Source of the DNA: SLHU01 sp009929975
GTDB lineage: Bacteria > Bacillota > Clostridia > Saccharofermentanales > UBA5734
NCBI GenBank assembly: GCA_040776905.1
Contig: JAXGZQ010000002.1
Span: forward strand, 62,001 to 126,000
Direction of reading: 5' to 3'
DNA length: 64,000 nt
In this document: piece after piece, positions 53,088 through 62,525 of the stretch
Position numbering within the stretch: position 1 is the first letter of the stretch
Layout of the letters: each line of letters opens with the position of its first letter
Notes under the pieces: model-generated
The model's database searches: none
What the model was told of the DNA's origin: nothing
Seen by the model: the letters and a program-made list of their open reading frames with translations, nothing else
Made by a program: the position numbers and the translations under genes

Positions 53088-54401
53088 ATGAAAGAATTTT
53101 ATCCCAATGTTCCAACCATCGCCTATGAAGGCAGCAAGACAAGCAATATGCTGGCGTTCCGCTACTACAACCCGGACGAAGTCATCGCCGGCAAGACGAT
53201 GCGTGAGCATCTGCGCTTCGCTATGTCCTACTGGCATACCATGGTGGCTGAAGGGACCGATATGTTCGGCGTCGGCACCGTGGACAAGAGCTATGGCGCC
53301 CACGACCCGATGGAGCAGGCCCGCAACAAGGTGCACGCGTCCTTCGAACTGATGAATAAGCTGGGGCTCGATTTTTACTGCTTCCACGACCGTGACATCG
53401 CGCCGGAGGCGGATCATCTGGCGGAAACCAACCGCCGGCTCGACGAGATCACCGATCTGATGCTGGAACAGCAGAAGAAATACAACAAGAAAGTCCTCTG
53501 GGGGACCGCCAATCTCTTCACCAACCCGCGCTACCGCCACGGTGCCGGGACAGCCTGCAGCGCCGATGTTTTCGCGTTTGCCGCCGCGCAGGTCAAGAAG
53601 GCACTCGAACTGACCGTCAAACTGGGCGGCGAAGGCTATGTCTTCTGGGGCGGCCGTGAAGGCTATGAGACCCTGCTCAATACCGATATGAAGCTGGAAC
53701 GCGACAATCTGGCCCGCCTGATGCGTATGGCGGTCGACTATGGCCGCAGCATCGGCTTTACCGGTGACTTCTACGTTGAGCCGAAACCGAAAGAACCAAT
53801 GAAGCACCAGTATGATTTTGACGCCGCGACCGTCATCAGCTTCCTCCAGGCATACGGGCTGGACAAAGATTTCAAACTGAATATCGAAGCCAACCACGCG
53901 ACGCTGGCCGGCCATACCTTCCAGCATGAACTGCGCCTGGCCCGTGACACCGGATTTTTCGGTTCCGTTGACGCCAACCAGGGCGACCTGCTGCTCGGCT
54001 GGGATACCGATCAATTCCCGACTGATGTCTATGAAGCGACCTGGTGCATGTACGAAATTCTCAAAGCCGGCGGATTTACTCATGGCGGACTCAATTTCGA
54101 TGCCAAGGCCCGCCGCGCGTCCAGCACCCTGGAAGATGTTTTCATCAGCTATATCGTCGGCATGGATACCTTCGCGCTCGGTCTGAGATTGGCGGACCGC
54201 ATCATCAGCGACGGCCGGATCGATCAGTTTGTCGCGGACCGTTATGCCAGCTATCAGGACGGTATCGGCAAGAAAATTGTTGACGGCACGATCAGCATGG
54301 CCGATCTTGAAGCCTATGCGCTGGAAAAAGGTGAAGTGCAGACTGGAACCGGCCGTCAGGAATATCTCGAAGGCATGATCAACAGCCTGCTCTTTGGCTG
54401 A
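53088..54401 (+). CDS. xylA: Xylose isomerase
   Basis: 437 residues, the class II length. Catalytic and metal-binding segments: YCFHDRDIAPE (His, Asp), VLWGTANLFTNPRYRHGAGT, YVFWGGREGYETLLNTD (Glu), FYVEPKPKEPMKHQYDFD (Glu), NIEANHATLAGHTFQHEL (Glu, His) and SVDANQGD (Asp). It interconverts xylose and xylulose. AGGAGG precedes the ATG. Confidence 0.98.
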   Translation: MKEFYPNVPTIAYEGSKTSNMLAFRYYNPDEVIAGKTMREHLRFAMSYWHTMVAEGTDMFGVGTVDKSYGAHDPMEQARNKVHASFELMNKLGLDFYCFHDRDIAPEADHLAETNRRLDEITDLMLEQQKKYNKKVLWGTANLFTNPRYRHGAGTACSADVFAFAAAQVKKALELTVKLGGEGYVFWGGREGYETLLNTDMKLERDNLARLMRMAVDYGRSIGFTGDFYVEPKPKEPMKHQYDFDAATVISFLQAYGLDKDFKLNIEANHATLAGHTFQHELRLARDTGFFGSVDANQGDLLLGWDTDQFPTDVYEATWCMYEILKAGGFTHGGLNFDAKARRASSTLEDVFISYIVGMDTFALGLRLADRIISDGRIDQFVADRYASYQDGIGKKIVDGTISMADLEAYALEKGEVQTGTGRQEYLEGMINSLLFG

Positions 54402-54413
54402 TCACAGGCTGTC

Positions 54414-54451
54414 GGCCGGCTGTGTCCGCCATCCGCGGGCACAGCCCGGCC
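54414..54451 (+). repeat. Stem-loop at the xylA-xylB junction
   Basis: GGCCG-GCTGTG (54414-54424) pairs with CACAGC-C-CGGCC (54440-54451) with one bulged C and a 15-base loop. No T-run. Starts about 12 bases after the xylA stop codon. Confidence 0.4.
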
Positions 54452-54501
54452 AACCAACCAATCAGGCAGAAACGGACCTTGATCCGGAAAGGAAATATGA
54501 C

Positions 54502-56031
54502 ATGGAGAAGAAAATTCTGATCGGCATTGACGTCGGGACATCCGGAGTCAAGGTGATTGCCGTCTCAGCTGACGGAACCATTCTGACATCGGTTGTCGAA
54601 TCCTATCCGCTGTATACACCGAAGGCAGGCTGGACAGAACAGGACCCCGCCGACTGGTGGCAGGCAGCCGTCAAAGCGCTGCGCCAGGTAACGGACGCCT
54701 GCCGTTCCCATTCAATCGCGGCGGTCGGGCTGTCCGGACAGATGCACGGCATGGTGGCTCTGGATGAAAATATGCAGGTCATCCGCCGCGCGATTCTCTG
54801 GAATGACCAGCGAACTGAAACGCAGTGCCGGGAGATCACGGAACTGGCCGGGGGTGAAGCGGCGCTGCTCGAGCTGACCAATAACCAGATGCTGACCGGC
54901 TATACCGGCGGCAAGATCCGCTGGCTGCAGCAACAGGAGCCGGACCACTTCGCCCGCACCCGCTGGATTCTCAACCCCAAAGACTATCTCCGCTGGTTGC
55001 TGACCGGCGTCCGCATCACGGAAGTTTCTGATGCCTCGGGCACCGGCCTTTATGATGTACGGCAGAATCGCTGGAGCGAGACCCTGCTGGCCAAACTGGG
55101 GCTGTCACCCGACCTGTTTCCGCCAGTCGCCGAATCGGCCGCGCAGACGGGTGAGATCAGTGAAGCCGCGGCGGAACAGACCGGCCTCAAGCCCGGTATT
55201 CCTGTTTCCGGCGGCGGCGGTGACGCGGTGATCTCGACAACTGGTCTTGGCCTGATCAAGCCGGGGCGGATCGGTGTCACCCTCGGGACATCCGGTGTCG
55301 TCGCGATGGGGCTGCCTCAGTTCATGCCCAACCCACAGGGCAGTCTGCAGATTTTCCGTGGCAACGCGCCGGATACTTTTACCGCGATGGGCGTGACCCT
55401 GGCCGCGGCCGGTTCCTATGAATGGTTTCGCAACGCACTCGGCCAGGCCGAGATCCTCCAGGCTGAAACCAGCGGCAAAAACGCGTTCTACTGGCTGGAC
55501 CAGGCCGCTTCCCAGACACCGGCCGGTGCTGAAGGCCTGATTTTCCTGCCCTATCTGACCGGCGAACGCTGTCCGGTCTTTGACGCGCATGCGCGCGGCG
55601 GCTTCATCGGTCTGACCGCGCTGCACCAGAAAGGCCATTTCGCCCGTGCCGTCATGGAAGGGGTCGCGTATTCCCTGCGTCAGGTCTATGAATTGATCGT
55701 CGGCAGCAACCGTGACTGGATGGAATCAGGCGAGGTGGTGCTGGCCGGCGGCGGGGCCGTCAGTCCGGTCTGGCGCCAGATCATCGCGGATGTTTTCCAG
55801 CTGCCGGTCCGGACCGTCTATGGCAGTGCCGAAGGCGGGTCCTTCGGCGCGGCACTGGTCGCCGGTGTTACCGCCGGAATCTGGTCGGATCTGCATGAGG
55901 CCGTCGCGCTGATCCGTCCTGAGAGTGAAACGCAACCGGATCCGCGGACAAAGGATGTTTACGACCGCATGTATCAACGCTATACTCGACTATATGAAGC
56001 ATTGAAATGGAGCTTTGATGAAAAGGACTGA
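54502..56031 (+). CDS. xylB: Xylulokinase
   Basis: 509 residues of the FGGY kinases. It opens with GIDVGTSGVKVIAV and shows SGQMHGMVAL, RAILWNDQRTETQC, the SGGGGDAVISTTGLGL catalytic segment and LAGGGAVSPVWRQIIADVF near the C-terminus. It phosphorylates xylulose to xylulose 5-phosphate, which feeds the pentose phosphate pathway and transketolase. The ATG at 54502 has GGAAAGGA; the frame upstream lacks a site. Confidence 0.97.
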   Translation: MEKKILIGIDVGTSGVKVIAVSADGTILTSVVESYPLYTPKAGWTEQDPADWWQAAVKALRQVTDACRSHSIAAVGLSGQMHGMVALDENMQVIRRAILWNDQRTETQCREITELAGGEAALLELTNNQMLTGYTGGKIRWLQQQEPDHFARTRWILNPKDYLRWLLTGVRITEVSDASGTGLYDVRQNRWSETLLAKLGLSPDLFPPVAESAAQTGEISEAAAEQTGLKPGIPVSGGGGDAVISTTGLGLIKPGRIGVTLGTSGVVAMGLPQFMPNPQGSLQIFRGNAPDTFTAMGVTLAAAGSYEWFRNALGQAEILQAETSGKNAFYWLDQAASQTPAGAEGLIFLPYLTGERCPVFDAHARGGFIGLTALHQKGHFARAVMEGVAYSLRQVYELIVGSNRDWMESGEVVLAGGGAVSPVWRQIIADVFQLPVRTVYGSAEGGSFGAALVAGVTAGIWSDLHEAVALIRPESETQPDPRTKDVYDRMYQRYTRLYEALKWSFDEKD

Positions 56032-56050
56032 ATCAGCAAAGCACAATTGA

Positions 56051-56078
56051 AAGAACCGGGTATCACCCGGTTCTTTTC
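56051..56078 (+). terminator. Terminator between xylB and the GH29 gene
   Basis: Perfect 10-bp stem AAGAACCGGG (56051-56060) with CCCGGTTCTT (56066-56075), a 5-base loop and TTTTC. The AGGAGG of the next gene follows 3 bases later. Confidence 0.75.
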
Positions 56079-56091
56079 TCAGGAGGCGTTT

Positions 56092-57420
56092 ATGAGTCAG
56101 TATCAGACACGAAAGACCCAGGCAGATACGGCCTGGTTCACCCGCGACCGCTTCGGCATGTTCATCCACTGGGGACTGTATGCCCTGCCGGCCCGGCATG
56201 AATGGGTCAAAATGCATGAGATGATTCCGGAAGCCCAGTACCAGAAGTATTTCGACCATTTTGATCCGGATCAGTTTGATCCGAAGGAATGGGCCCGCCA
56301 GGCCAGAAATGCCGGCATGAAATACGCGGTTCTGACGAGCAAGCATCATGAAGGGTTCTGCCTGTTTGACAGCCAGTATACAGACTATAAAGCAACCAAT
56401 ACGCCGGCCGGACGGGATCTGGTGCGCGAGTTTGTCGACGCGTTCCGGGCCGAAGGCCTGCGGGTCGGCTTCTATTATTCATTGATTGACTGGCATCATC
56501 CGGATTTCACCATCGATATGCTCCATCCGCGCCGTCGCGACGCGGATGCACGCCAGCAGAATGAATGCCGTGATATGCGCCGTTACGCGCAGTATATGCG
56601 TGATCAGGTTCGTGAACTGCTGACCAATTATGGCAAGATCGACATCCTCTGGTTTGATTTTTCCTACAGTGGCCATCAGCCGGAGCCCGGCTCCGAATGG
56701 ATGAAGGGGAAAGGCAAGGATGACTGGGAATCCGAGAAACTGCTTGCCGTGGCCCGGGAACTGCAGCCGGATATCATCATCGACAACCGGGCGGAAATCG
56801 ACCAGGATCTCTGGACACCGGAGCAGTATCAGCCGACTGAGTGGCTGCGCCATCCGGAAACCGGTGAGCGGGTGGTCTGGGAAGCCTGCCAGACATTCAG
56901 CGGATCCTGGGGTTATCACCGCGATGAACAGACCTGGAAGAGCCCGGAGATGCTGATCCGCATGCTGGTCAATACTGTATCTCTGGGCGGCAATCTGCTG
57001 ATGAATGTCGGGCCGACGGCCCGCGGCACCTTCGACCGGCGTGCTCAGGATGCCCTGGCGGTCTATGCGGAATGGATGAGGCAGCACAGCCGTTCGATCT
57101 ATCAGTGCACCATGCCGGATGAAGATCTGCTCGCTTCACAGCCTGCGGACTGCCGCATGACCCAGAGTGCTGACGGGAAGCGGCTGTATCTCCATCTGTT
57201 CGCCTGGCCGTTCGCCCATCTCCATCTGCCGGGTCTGGCCGGCCGGATCGAGTATGCCCAGCTGCTCAGTGACGGCAGTGAAATCCCTTTCACAGAGGGC
57301 GCTGTCCGCCATTTCAGCCTGGGAGCCGCCCGCGGCGACAACCTGTTGGTTCTTGAACTGCCGCCGGTCCAGCCGGCGACACCGGTTCCGGTCATTGAGC
57401 TCTTTCTTAAGACAAAATAA
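56092..57420 (+). CDS. Alpha-L-fucosidase, GH29 family
   Basis: 442 residues, no signal peptide. GH29 landmarks are RFGMFIHWGLYALPARHEWV, YAVLTSKHHEGFCLFDS, and ILWFDFSYSG with nucleophile Asp189, followed by ARELQPDIIIDNR and GSWGYHRDEQTWKS. It would release L-fucose from oligosaccharides inside the cell. The ATG at 56092 has AGGAGG. The gene is separated from xylB by a terminator but read in the same direction. Confidence 0.93.
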   Translation: MSQYQTRKTQADTAWFTRDRFGMFIHWGLYALPARHEWVKMHEMIPEAQYQKYFDHFDPDQFDPKEWARQARNAGMKYAVLTSKHHEGFCLFDSQYTDYKATNTPAGRDLVREFVDAFRAEGLRVGFYYSLIDWHHPDFTIDMLHPRRRDADARQQNECRDMRRYAQYMRDQVRELLTNYGKIDILWFDFSYSGHQPEPGSEWMKGKGKDDWESEKLLAVARELQPDIIIDNRAEIDQDLWTPEQYQPTEWLRHPETGERVVWEACQTFSGSWGYHRDEQTWKSPEMLIRMLVNTVSLGGNLLMNVGPTARGTFDRRAQDALAVYAEWMRQHSRSIYQCTMPDEDLLASQPADCRMTQSADGKRLYLHLFAWPFAHLHLPGLAGRIEYAQLLSDGSEIPFTEGAVRHFSLGAARGDNLLVLELPPVQPATPVPVIELFLKTK

Positions 57421-57477
57421 CAACAGGATGACATGACAACATGACATAAAAGGCAGGCGCTACAGGAGGTCATTGTG

Positions 57478-59121
57478 ATGAAACAGACGCAGTTTACGGT
57501 GAAAGGCCAGCCCTTTTTCAGTCTCGGCGGCCAGACGCATAATTCGTCCAGTTATTTTCCTGACGACATGGACATTTCCTTTCAGAGTGTTCGCGGCCTC
57601 GGCGGCAATACCGTCTCGACACCGCTGCCCTGGGACCGCTTTGAACCGGTGGAGGGCCAGTTCGATGACGCTTATGTCAAGGCCCTGATCGATCAGGCCC
57701 GCCGCCACCAGATGCGTCTGATCCTGCTCTGGTTCGCGACCTGGAAGAACGGCACCATGGAATACACGCCGCGTTGGGTCAAACAGGATCCGGTTCGCTT
57801 TCCGCGGACCCTGCAGCCTGACGGGACGCCGACCGCGGTCCTTTCCTGCCATTGCGATACCAACCGGATCGCAGACCAGACCGCGTTCTGCCGGCTGATG
57901 GAAATTCTGCGGGATTATGACGGGGAAGAACAGACGGTCATCGCGGTCCAGATTGAAAATGAACCGGGCATTCTCGGACCGGTCCGCCGCGATTTCGGCC
58001 CGGACGGGGCCCGGGATTTCGCTGCTGATGTGCCACAGGCATTGCTGGACTACGCGGCGGAACATCCGCAGTCGCGGCTGGCCGCTTTCTGGCAGGCCGC
58101 GGGAAAACATCCGGGAGGAAACTGGACGACCGTCTTCGGCCGATATGGCGCTGAAGCGTGCAGTGCCTGGCATACCGCGCGTTATATTGATCAGATCGCG
58201 GCCGCCGGACGGGCGGTCCATGATGTGTTTTTGTATGCCAATGTCTGGCTGGACGGGGCATCGGAAGGTGACGCCTGGGATCTGGGCGGTCTTGAGTATC
58301 CCTGTGGTGGTGCGGTGTCCAAGTCGCTCGATGTCTGGTATGCCGCCTGCCACTCGCTGGACGCGATCGCTCCGGATATCTACGCGCCGGATCCGCAGCG
58401 TCATCTGGAAAACCAGACGATCTACGCCAATCCGGAGCAGGGCTGGCCGCTCTTTGTCCCGGAATCACATGCCGCCGGGTTGAACGCGACTCTGATGTTT
58501 CACGCCATCGGCCGGCTGGGCGCGATCGGCTACCACATCTTCGGCAGTGAGAGCTGCCTTGATGAACAGGGTGAACTGCGTGAATCGGCCCGCCCGATGC
58601 AGCGGTCCTTTGCCATGATCAACGCCGCTATGCCCCTGATTCTGAAGCACCGGTCGGATGGCCGCATGCAAGCCATCCTGCAGCGGGCCGGCTCGGCCAA
58701 CCGGCATCTGGCCTGCGGCGGCTGGAAATGCGCCGCTTATTTTCAGGGCGGCGGCGAACCATGGAACGCGATGGATTTTCGCCATCACCAGGCGATCGAG
58801 TCAGAACGGGTGCCCGTAACCGATATCCGCTCGGAAAGCGGCCGTGCGCTGCTCTTTCAGGTGGACGACAATGAGTTCTACCTCGTCGGACACCGGGTGA
58901 GGCTGCAATTCCACCGGCCGGAACCGGATGACGGCTCCATACCGGCGATCTGGCTCAATGCCGGCATGCAGGCGAACTCAACGGAGACCCTGTATGTGGA
59001 GGAGGGCGAATTTGTCGACGGCCGCTTTGTCGTCCGCAGGATCCGTTCAGGTGATGAAGCCCGGCACGGCGTCTGGGCCCAGGCTGACTGCGGTGTGATT
59101 CACTTTGCCCTCTGTGATTGA
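57478..59121 (+). CDS. GH35-like beta-galactosidase (DUF5597-type)
   Basis: 547 residues, no signal peptide. TIM-barrel catalytic domain with VKGQPFFSLGGQTHNSS, VIAVQIENEPG (acid/base Glu162) and PLFVPESH (nucleophile Glu329), then a beta-sandwich C-terminus. It resembles the GH35 proteins carrying a DUF5597 domain, cytoplasmic beta-galactosidases acting on short oligosaccharides. The start at 57478 has AGGAGG 8 bases before; a GTG three bases earlier is possible. Confidence 0.85.
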   Translation: MKQTQFTVKGQPFFSLGGQTHNSSSYFPDDMDISFQSVRGLGGNTVSTPLPWDRFEPVEGQFDDAYVKALIDQARRHQMRLILLWFATWKNGTMEYTPRWVKQDPVRFPRTLQPDGTPTAVLSCHCDTNRIADQTAFCRLMEILRDYDGEEQTVIAVQIENEPGILGPVRRDFGPDGARDFAADVPQALLDYAAEHPQSRLAAFWQAAGKHPGGNWTTVFGRYGAEACSAWHTARYIDQIAAAGRAVHDVFLYANVWLDGASEGDAWDLGGLEYPCGGAVSKSLDVWYAACHSLDAIAPDIYAPDPQRHLENQTIYANPEQGWPLFVPESHAAGLNATLMFHAIGRLGAIGYHIFGSESCLDEQGELRESARPMQRSFAMINAAMPLILKHRSDGRMQAILQRAGSANRHLACGGWKCAAYFQGGGEPWNAMDFRHHQAIESERVPVTDIRSESGRALLFQVDDNEFYLVGHRVRLQFHRPEPDDGSIPAIWLNAGMQANSTETLYVEEGEFVDGRFVVRRIRSGDEARHGVWAQADCGVIHFALCD

Positions 59122-59132
59122 GCGGATGACTG

Positions 59133-59141
59133 TGTTATAAT
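59133..59141 (+). promoter_or_regulatory. Extended -10 promoter of the glp operon
   Basis: TGT-TATAAT. The expected transcript start is near 59148, giving a leader of roughly 95 bases that contains the terminator at 59180-59221. The -35 region is poor. Confidence 0.7.
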
Positions 59142-59164
59142 TCAGGCAACACTGTAATCAATTT

Positions 59165-59221
59165 CGGCTGAGAAAAGAGAGCCCGAAAGACCCTGACAGG
59201 TCTTTTGGGCTTTCTTTTTTT
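59165..59221 (+). promoter_or_regulatory. Leader terminator/attenuator of the glp operon, GlpP target candidate
   Basis: An intrinsic terminator: AGCCCGAAAGACC (59180-59192) pairs with GGTCTTTTGGGCT (59199-59211), loop CTGACA, then TTCTTTTTTT. It lies between the promoter and the first gene. GGCT at 59166-59169 can pair instead with AGCC at 59180-59183, which would break the terminator stem. The operon encodes GlpP, whose B. subtilis relative acts by antitermination at glp leaders when glycerol 3-phosphate is present. Confidence 0.8.
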
Positions 59222-59243
59222 ACCCGGAACAAGCGGAGGCAGC

Positions 59244-60818
59244 ATGAAACAGCAACAGAAAATCGTCTGGAGCGGCGCTGATGAACGACAGCGCCAGTCA
59301 AAGCCGTTTGACGGTGAGAAAGTCTATGATGCCTGCATCATTGGCGGCGGAGTCATCGGATGCGCCATTGCCCGGGAATTGTCCCGCTGGCAGCTGTCGC
59401 TCGGGCTGCTGGAGATGCGCAGCGATGTGTCGGAAGGGACAAGCAAAGCCAACAGCGCGATCATCCACGCGGGGTATGACGCCAAACCCGGTAGTGAGAA
59501 GGCCCGGACGAATGTCGCCGGAAATCAGCTGTTTGAACCGCTCTGCCGTGAGCTGCATGTGCCGTTTCGCCGCAACACGTCGCTGGTGGTCGCGTTTTCC
59601 AGTGATGGCTTGGCCGGATTGCGCGAGTTGAAGTCGCGCGGCGAGATCAACGGAGTGGACGGCCTCTCAATCCTCAGCCAGGCCGAACTGCGCCGGCGCG
59701 AGCCGGCGATCGGGCCCTCGGCGGCCGGAGCGCTGCTGGCGGAAACCGGTGGAATCTGCTCACCCTATGAACTGACGATCGCTCTGGCCGCTCATGCGGT
59801 CCTCAACGGCCTTGATCTGCAGCTGAATTGCAAGGTCGGCCAGATCCGCCATGACGGCCGCTGGTTTCATCTGCAGACCAGCCGCGGCCCGGTCCGCTGC
59901 CAGGTGCTGATCAATGCGGCCGGTGTCTATGCGGATACCATTCACAACCAGCTCAGCCGGCAGCCGATCGAGATCACCCCGCGGCGCGGGGAATACTGGC
60001 TGCTGGATAAGTCAGTCAGTGACGCGTTTTCCGCCACGATCTTTCAGCTGCCGACCGCGATGGGCAAGGGCATTCTGGTCTCGCCGACGGTTGACGGGAC
60101 CATGCTGCTCGGGCCGACCGCGGAGGATATTGACGATAAAGACGATGTCCGGACAACGGCTCAGCGTCTCGATGAAATTCTGCGGGTTGCCGCGAAAACC
60201 TGGCCGGATCTGCCGCGCGGCCAGTTCATCACCTCGTTTGCCGGTCTGCGCGCGCATGCCCGGCAGAACGACTTCATACTCGGGGAAGTGGCGGACTGTC
60301 CCGGCCTGATCAATGCCGCGGGGATTGAATCCCCTGGTCTGACCGCCGCGCCGGCCATCGGCATTGAGCTGGCCCGCCTGGTGGCCAGACGCCTCAACGC
60401 GCCGCGGCGCAGCCAGTGGCAGCCAGCCTGGCAGCCACCTCAGCCGTTTCGTCTGATGGAGACGGAGCAGCGTGCCCGGGCTGTTCGGGATAACCCGGCC
60501 TGGGGACGTATCATCTGCCGCTGCGAGCAGGTGACAGAAGCAGAGATCAGGGCCGCGATCAACCGGCCGGTCGGCGCGGCCACTGTCGATGGAATCAAAC
60601 GCCGGACCCGGGCCGGCATGGGCCGCTGCCAGGCCAGCTTCTGCACACCGCGGGTCCTGGCGATTCTCAGTGAGGAGCTTGGGGTCTCGCGTCTGGAATT
60701 GACCAAATTCGGCAACGGATCGCGTATTTTGACCGGACGCATCGGGGAGACGGTCCGTTCGCATGAACCGCCGTCAGCGGATGCCGCAGCAGTTGGACAG
60801 GAGGTGTCTCATGACTGA
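59244..60818 (+). CDS. glpA: GlpA-like FAD-dependent glycerol-3-phosphate dehydrogenase with BFD domain
   Basis: 524 residues. N-terminal FAD motif IIGGGVIGCAIARELSR (33-49), GIESPGLTAAPAIG near the end of the oxidase domain, and a C-terminal BFD-like 2Fe-2S domain with ICRCEQVTEAEI and GMGRCQASFC. This is the anaerobic glycerol-3-phosphate dehydrogenase / L-2-hydroxyglutarate oxidase-like family; the neighbours favour the former. CGGAGG precedes the ATG at 59244. It overlaps the next gene by 8 bases. Confidence 0.92.
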   Translation: MKQQQKIVWSGADERQRQSKPFDGEKVYDACIIGGGVIGCAIARELSRWQLSLGLLEMRSDVSEGTSKANSAIIHAGYDAKPGSEKARTNVAGNQLFEPLCRELHVPFRRNTSLVVAFSSDGLAGLRELKSRGEINGVDGLSILSQAELRRREPAIGPSAAGALLAETGGICSPYELTIALAAHAVLNGLDLQLNCKVGQIRHDGRWFHLQTSRGPVRCQVLINAAGVYADTIHNQLSRQPIEITPRRGEYWLLDKSVSDAFSATIFQLPTAMGKGILVSPTVDGTMLLGPTAEDIDDKDDVRTTAQRLDEILRVAAKTWPDLPRGQFITSFAGLRAHARQNDFILGEVADCPGLINAAGIESPGLTAAPAIGIELARLVARRLNAPRRSQWQPAWQPPQPFRLMETEQRARAVRDNPAWGRIICRCEQVTEAEIRAAINRPVGAATVDGIKRRTRAGMGRCQASFCTPRVLAILSEELGVSRLELTKFGNGSRILTGRIGETVRSHEPPSADAAAVGQEVSHD

Positions 60819-62148
60819 CCGGAGCCCACAGGAGGCCCGCGCACTGCCGTCCCGGATCAGCCTGCTGATCATCGGAGGAGGTCCGGCCGGGCTGGCTGCC
60901 GCCGTCGCGGCCTGGGATGCCGGCTGCCATGATCTGCTGATTGTCGAACGCGATGATGTGCTGGGCGGCATCCTCAACCAATGCATTCATAATGGCTTCG
61001 GCCTGCACCGTTTCAAGGAAGAACTGACCGGACCGGAATATGCCGGCCGCTACATCGAGATGGTCAGAGAGCGGGGCATTCCGTATCTGTGTTCCGCGAT
61101 GGTCCTCGAGATCAATATGCGCCGTGAGGTCACGCTGATCAGCCCGGAGACGGGACTGAGCCAGATCAGAGCGGGCGCGGTTATCCTGGCCATGGGCTGC
61201 CGTGAGCGGCCGCGCGGCGCGCTCGGCACACCGGGCACCCGCTGTGCCGGTATCATGACGACCGGGACGGCTCAGCGCCTGACCAATCTGGAAGGATATC
61301 TGCCGGGCCGGCGGGTCGTCATCCTCGGCTCCGGCGATATCGGCCTGATCATGGCCCGCCGCATGACCTTTGAAGGAGCGAAGGTGCTGGCCTGCGTGGA
61401 GATCATGCCCTATTCCAGCGGCCTGACCCGCAATGTGGTGCAGTGCCTGCAGGATTTCAATATTCCACTTATGCTCAACCACACGGTGATCGACATTCAT
61501 GGCCGTGAACGGCTGGAGGGGGTCACGATCGCCGCGGTCAATCCGGATACCCGGCAGCCGCTGCCGGAGACCGCGCAGCGGATCGATTGTGACACGCTGC
61601 TGCTTTCGGTCGGCTTGATTCCGGAAAATGAACTGTCCCGGATGGCCGGTGTCCCGCTTTCGCCCGGCACCCGCGGGCCGATTGTTGATCAGTCCCTGGC
61701 CACTGAGGTCCCGGGCATCTTCGCCTGCGGCAATGTTCTCCATGTCCATGACCTGGTCGATGAAGTTTCCGAGGAATCCGCCCGGGCCGGCAGAGCCGCT
61801 GTCGAGTGGCTGGCACGGATGAAGCGTCCGGCTGCCGCCGCTGAAACCGTGACCGTTCCGGTTCGGGAGGGCCGGGGTGTACGCGGACTGGTCCCGCAGT
61901 ATCTGCAGCTGACTGACCGCGCGTCGTTCAGCCCGGATGAGACCTGGCCGATCACCTTCCGGCCGGATGATGTCTACCGGGGCGGTGTTGTCCTGATCCG
62001 GGCCGACGGCAAACTGATCCAGCGCCGCAAGACCCGCATCATGACACCCGGCGAAATGGTGGTTGAACGATTGAAAGCAGCGGATCTGCCGGCCGGTCCG
62101 ATCCGTGAGCTGACGGTTGAAGTGGAAGGAGTGCCCCAGCATGCCTGA
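60811..62148 (+). CDS. FAD/NAD(P)-dependent oxidoreductase (GlpB-position subunit)
   Basis: 445 residues. FAD site IGGGPAGLAAAVAAWDAG, NAD site VVILGSGDIGLIMARRMTFEG and a conserved C-terminal FACGNVLHVHDLVDEVSEESARAG. It belongs to the pyridine nucleotide-disulfide reductase-like proteins found beside the GlpA-like protein in Bacillota, replacing GlpB. It probably hands electrons from the dehydrogenase onward. AGGAGG precedes the ATG; it overlaps both neighbours by 8 bases. Confidence 0.9.
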   Translation: MTDRSPQEARALPSRISLLIIGGGPAGLAAAVAAWDAGCHDLLIVERDDVLGGILNQCIHNGFGLHRFKEELTGPEYAGRYIEMVRERGIPYLCSAMVLEINMRREVTLISPETGLSQIRAGAVILAMGCRERPRGALGTPGTRCAGIMTTGTAQRLTNLEGYLPGRRVVILGSGDIGLIMARRMTFEGAKVLACVEIMPYSSGLTRNVVQCLQDFNIPLMLNHTVIDIHGRERLEGVTIAAVNPDTRQPLPETAQRIDCDTLLLSVGLIPENELSRMAGVPLSPGTRGPIVDQSLATEVPGIFACGNVLHVHDLVDEVSEESARAGRAAVEWLARMKRPAAAAETVTVPVREGRGVRGLVPQYLQLTDRASFSPDETWPITFRPDDVYRGGVVLIRADGKLIQRRKTRIMTPGEMVVERLKAADLPAGPIRELTVEVEGVPQHA

Positions 62149-62497
62149 ACGGGATATTATCTGCATCGGCTGTCCGATGGGCTGTTCGCTGAACGTCACC
62201 GTGGAAAACGGTGAAGTCCGTTCGGTGCGCGGCAATCTCTGCAATCGCGGCGTCCGCTACGCCCATGACGAAGTCACCGCGCCCAGGCGCATGGTTACCA
62301 GCCTGATCCGGGTCGGTGATCAAGGCCCGCCGCTCAGCGTGCGAACCGATAAACCAATCGATAAAGCGCTGATCTTCCCCTGCCTGGATGCGATCCGGCA
62401 GGCCCGGGTCAATCTGCCGATCAGGCGCGGCGATGTCGTGATCGAGCGGGTGCTCGGAACAGATGTCAATATCATCGCCACGCGCGATCTTGGCTGA
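62141..62497 (+). CDS. DUF1667 protein of the glycerol-phosphate dehydrogenase complex
   Basis: 118 residues. CIGCPMGCSLNVTVENGEV carries clustered Cys for an iron-sulfur centre, and RGVRYAHDEVTAPRRMVTSLIRV is typical of DUF1667. It takes the place of GlpC as the third component in these operons in Bacillota. Overlaps the preceding gene by 8 bases, so the three are coupled. Confidence 0.92.
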   Translation: MPERDIICIGCPMGCSLNVTVENGEVRSVRGNLCNRGVRYAHDEVTAPRRMVTSLIRVGDQGPPLSVRTDKPIDKALIFPCLDAIRQARVNLPIRRGDVVIERVLGTDVNIIATRDLG

Positions 62498-62525
62498 ACC
62501 AGGCGGGAAGACAGCGGCTCCGGCA

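Noticed and set aside
57421..57477. Repeated ATGACA motifs between the two glycosidase genes
   Set aside because: Too short and irregular to support an operator or repeat call.
60667..62244. A 525-codon open frame antisense to the glp operon
   Set aside because: It is the shadow of two well-identified genes in GC-rich sequence; it has no recognisable domain. The same applies to other long antisense frames at 18.4-19.3, 49.8-51.0 and 53.0-54.1 kb.
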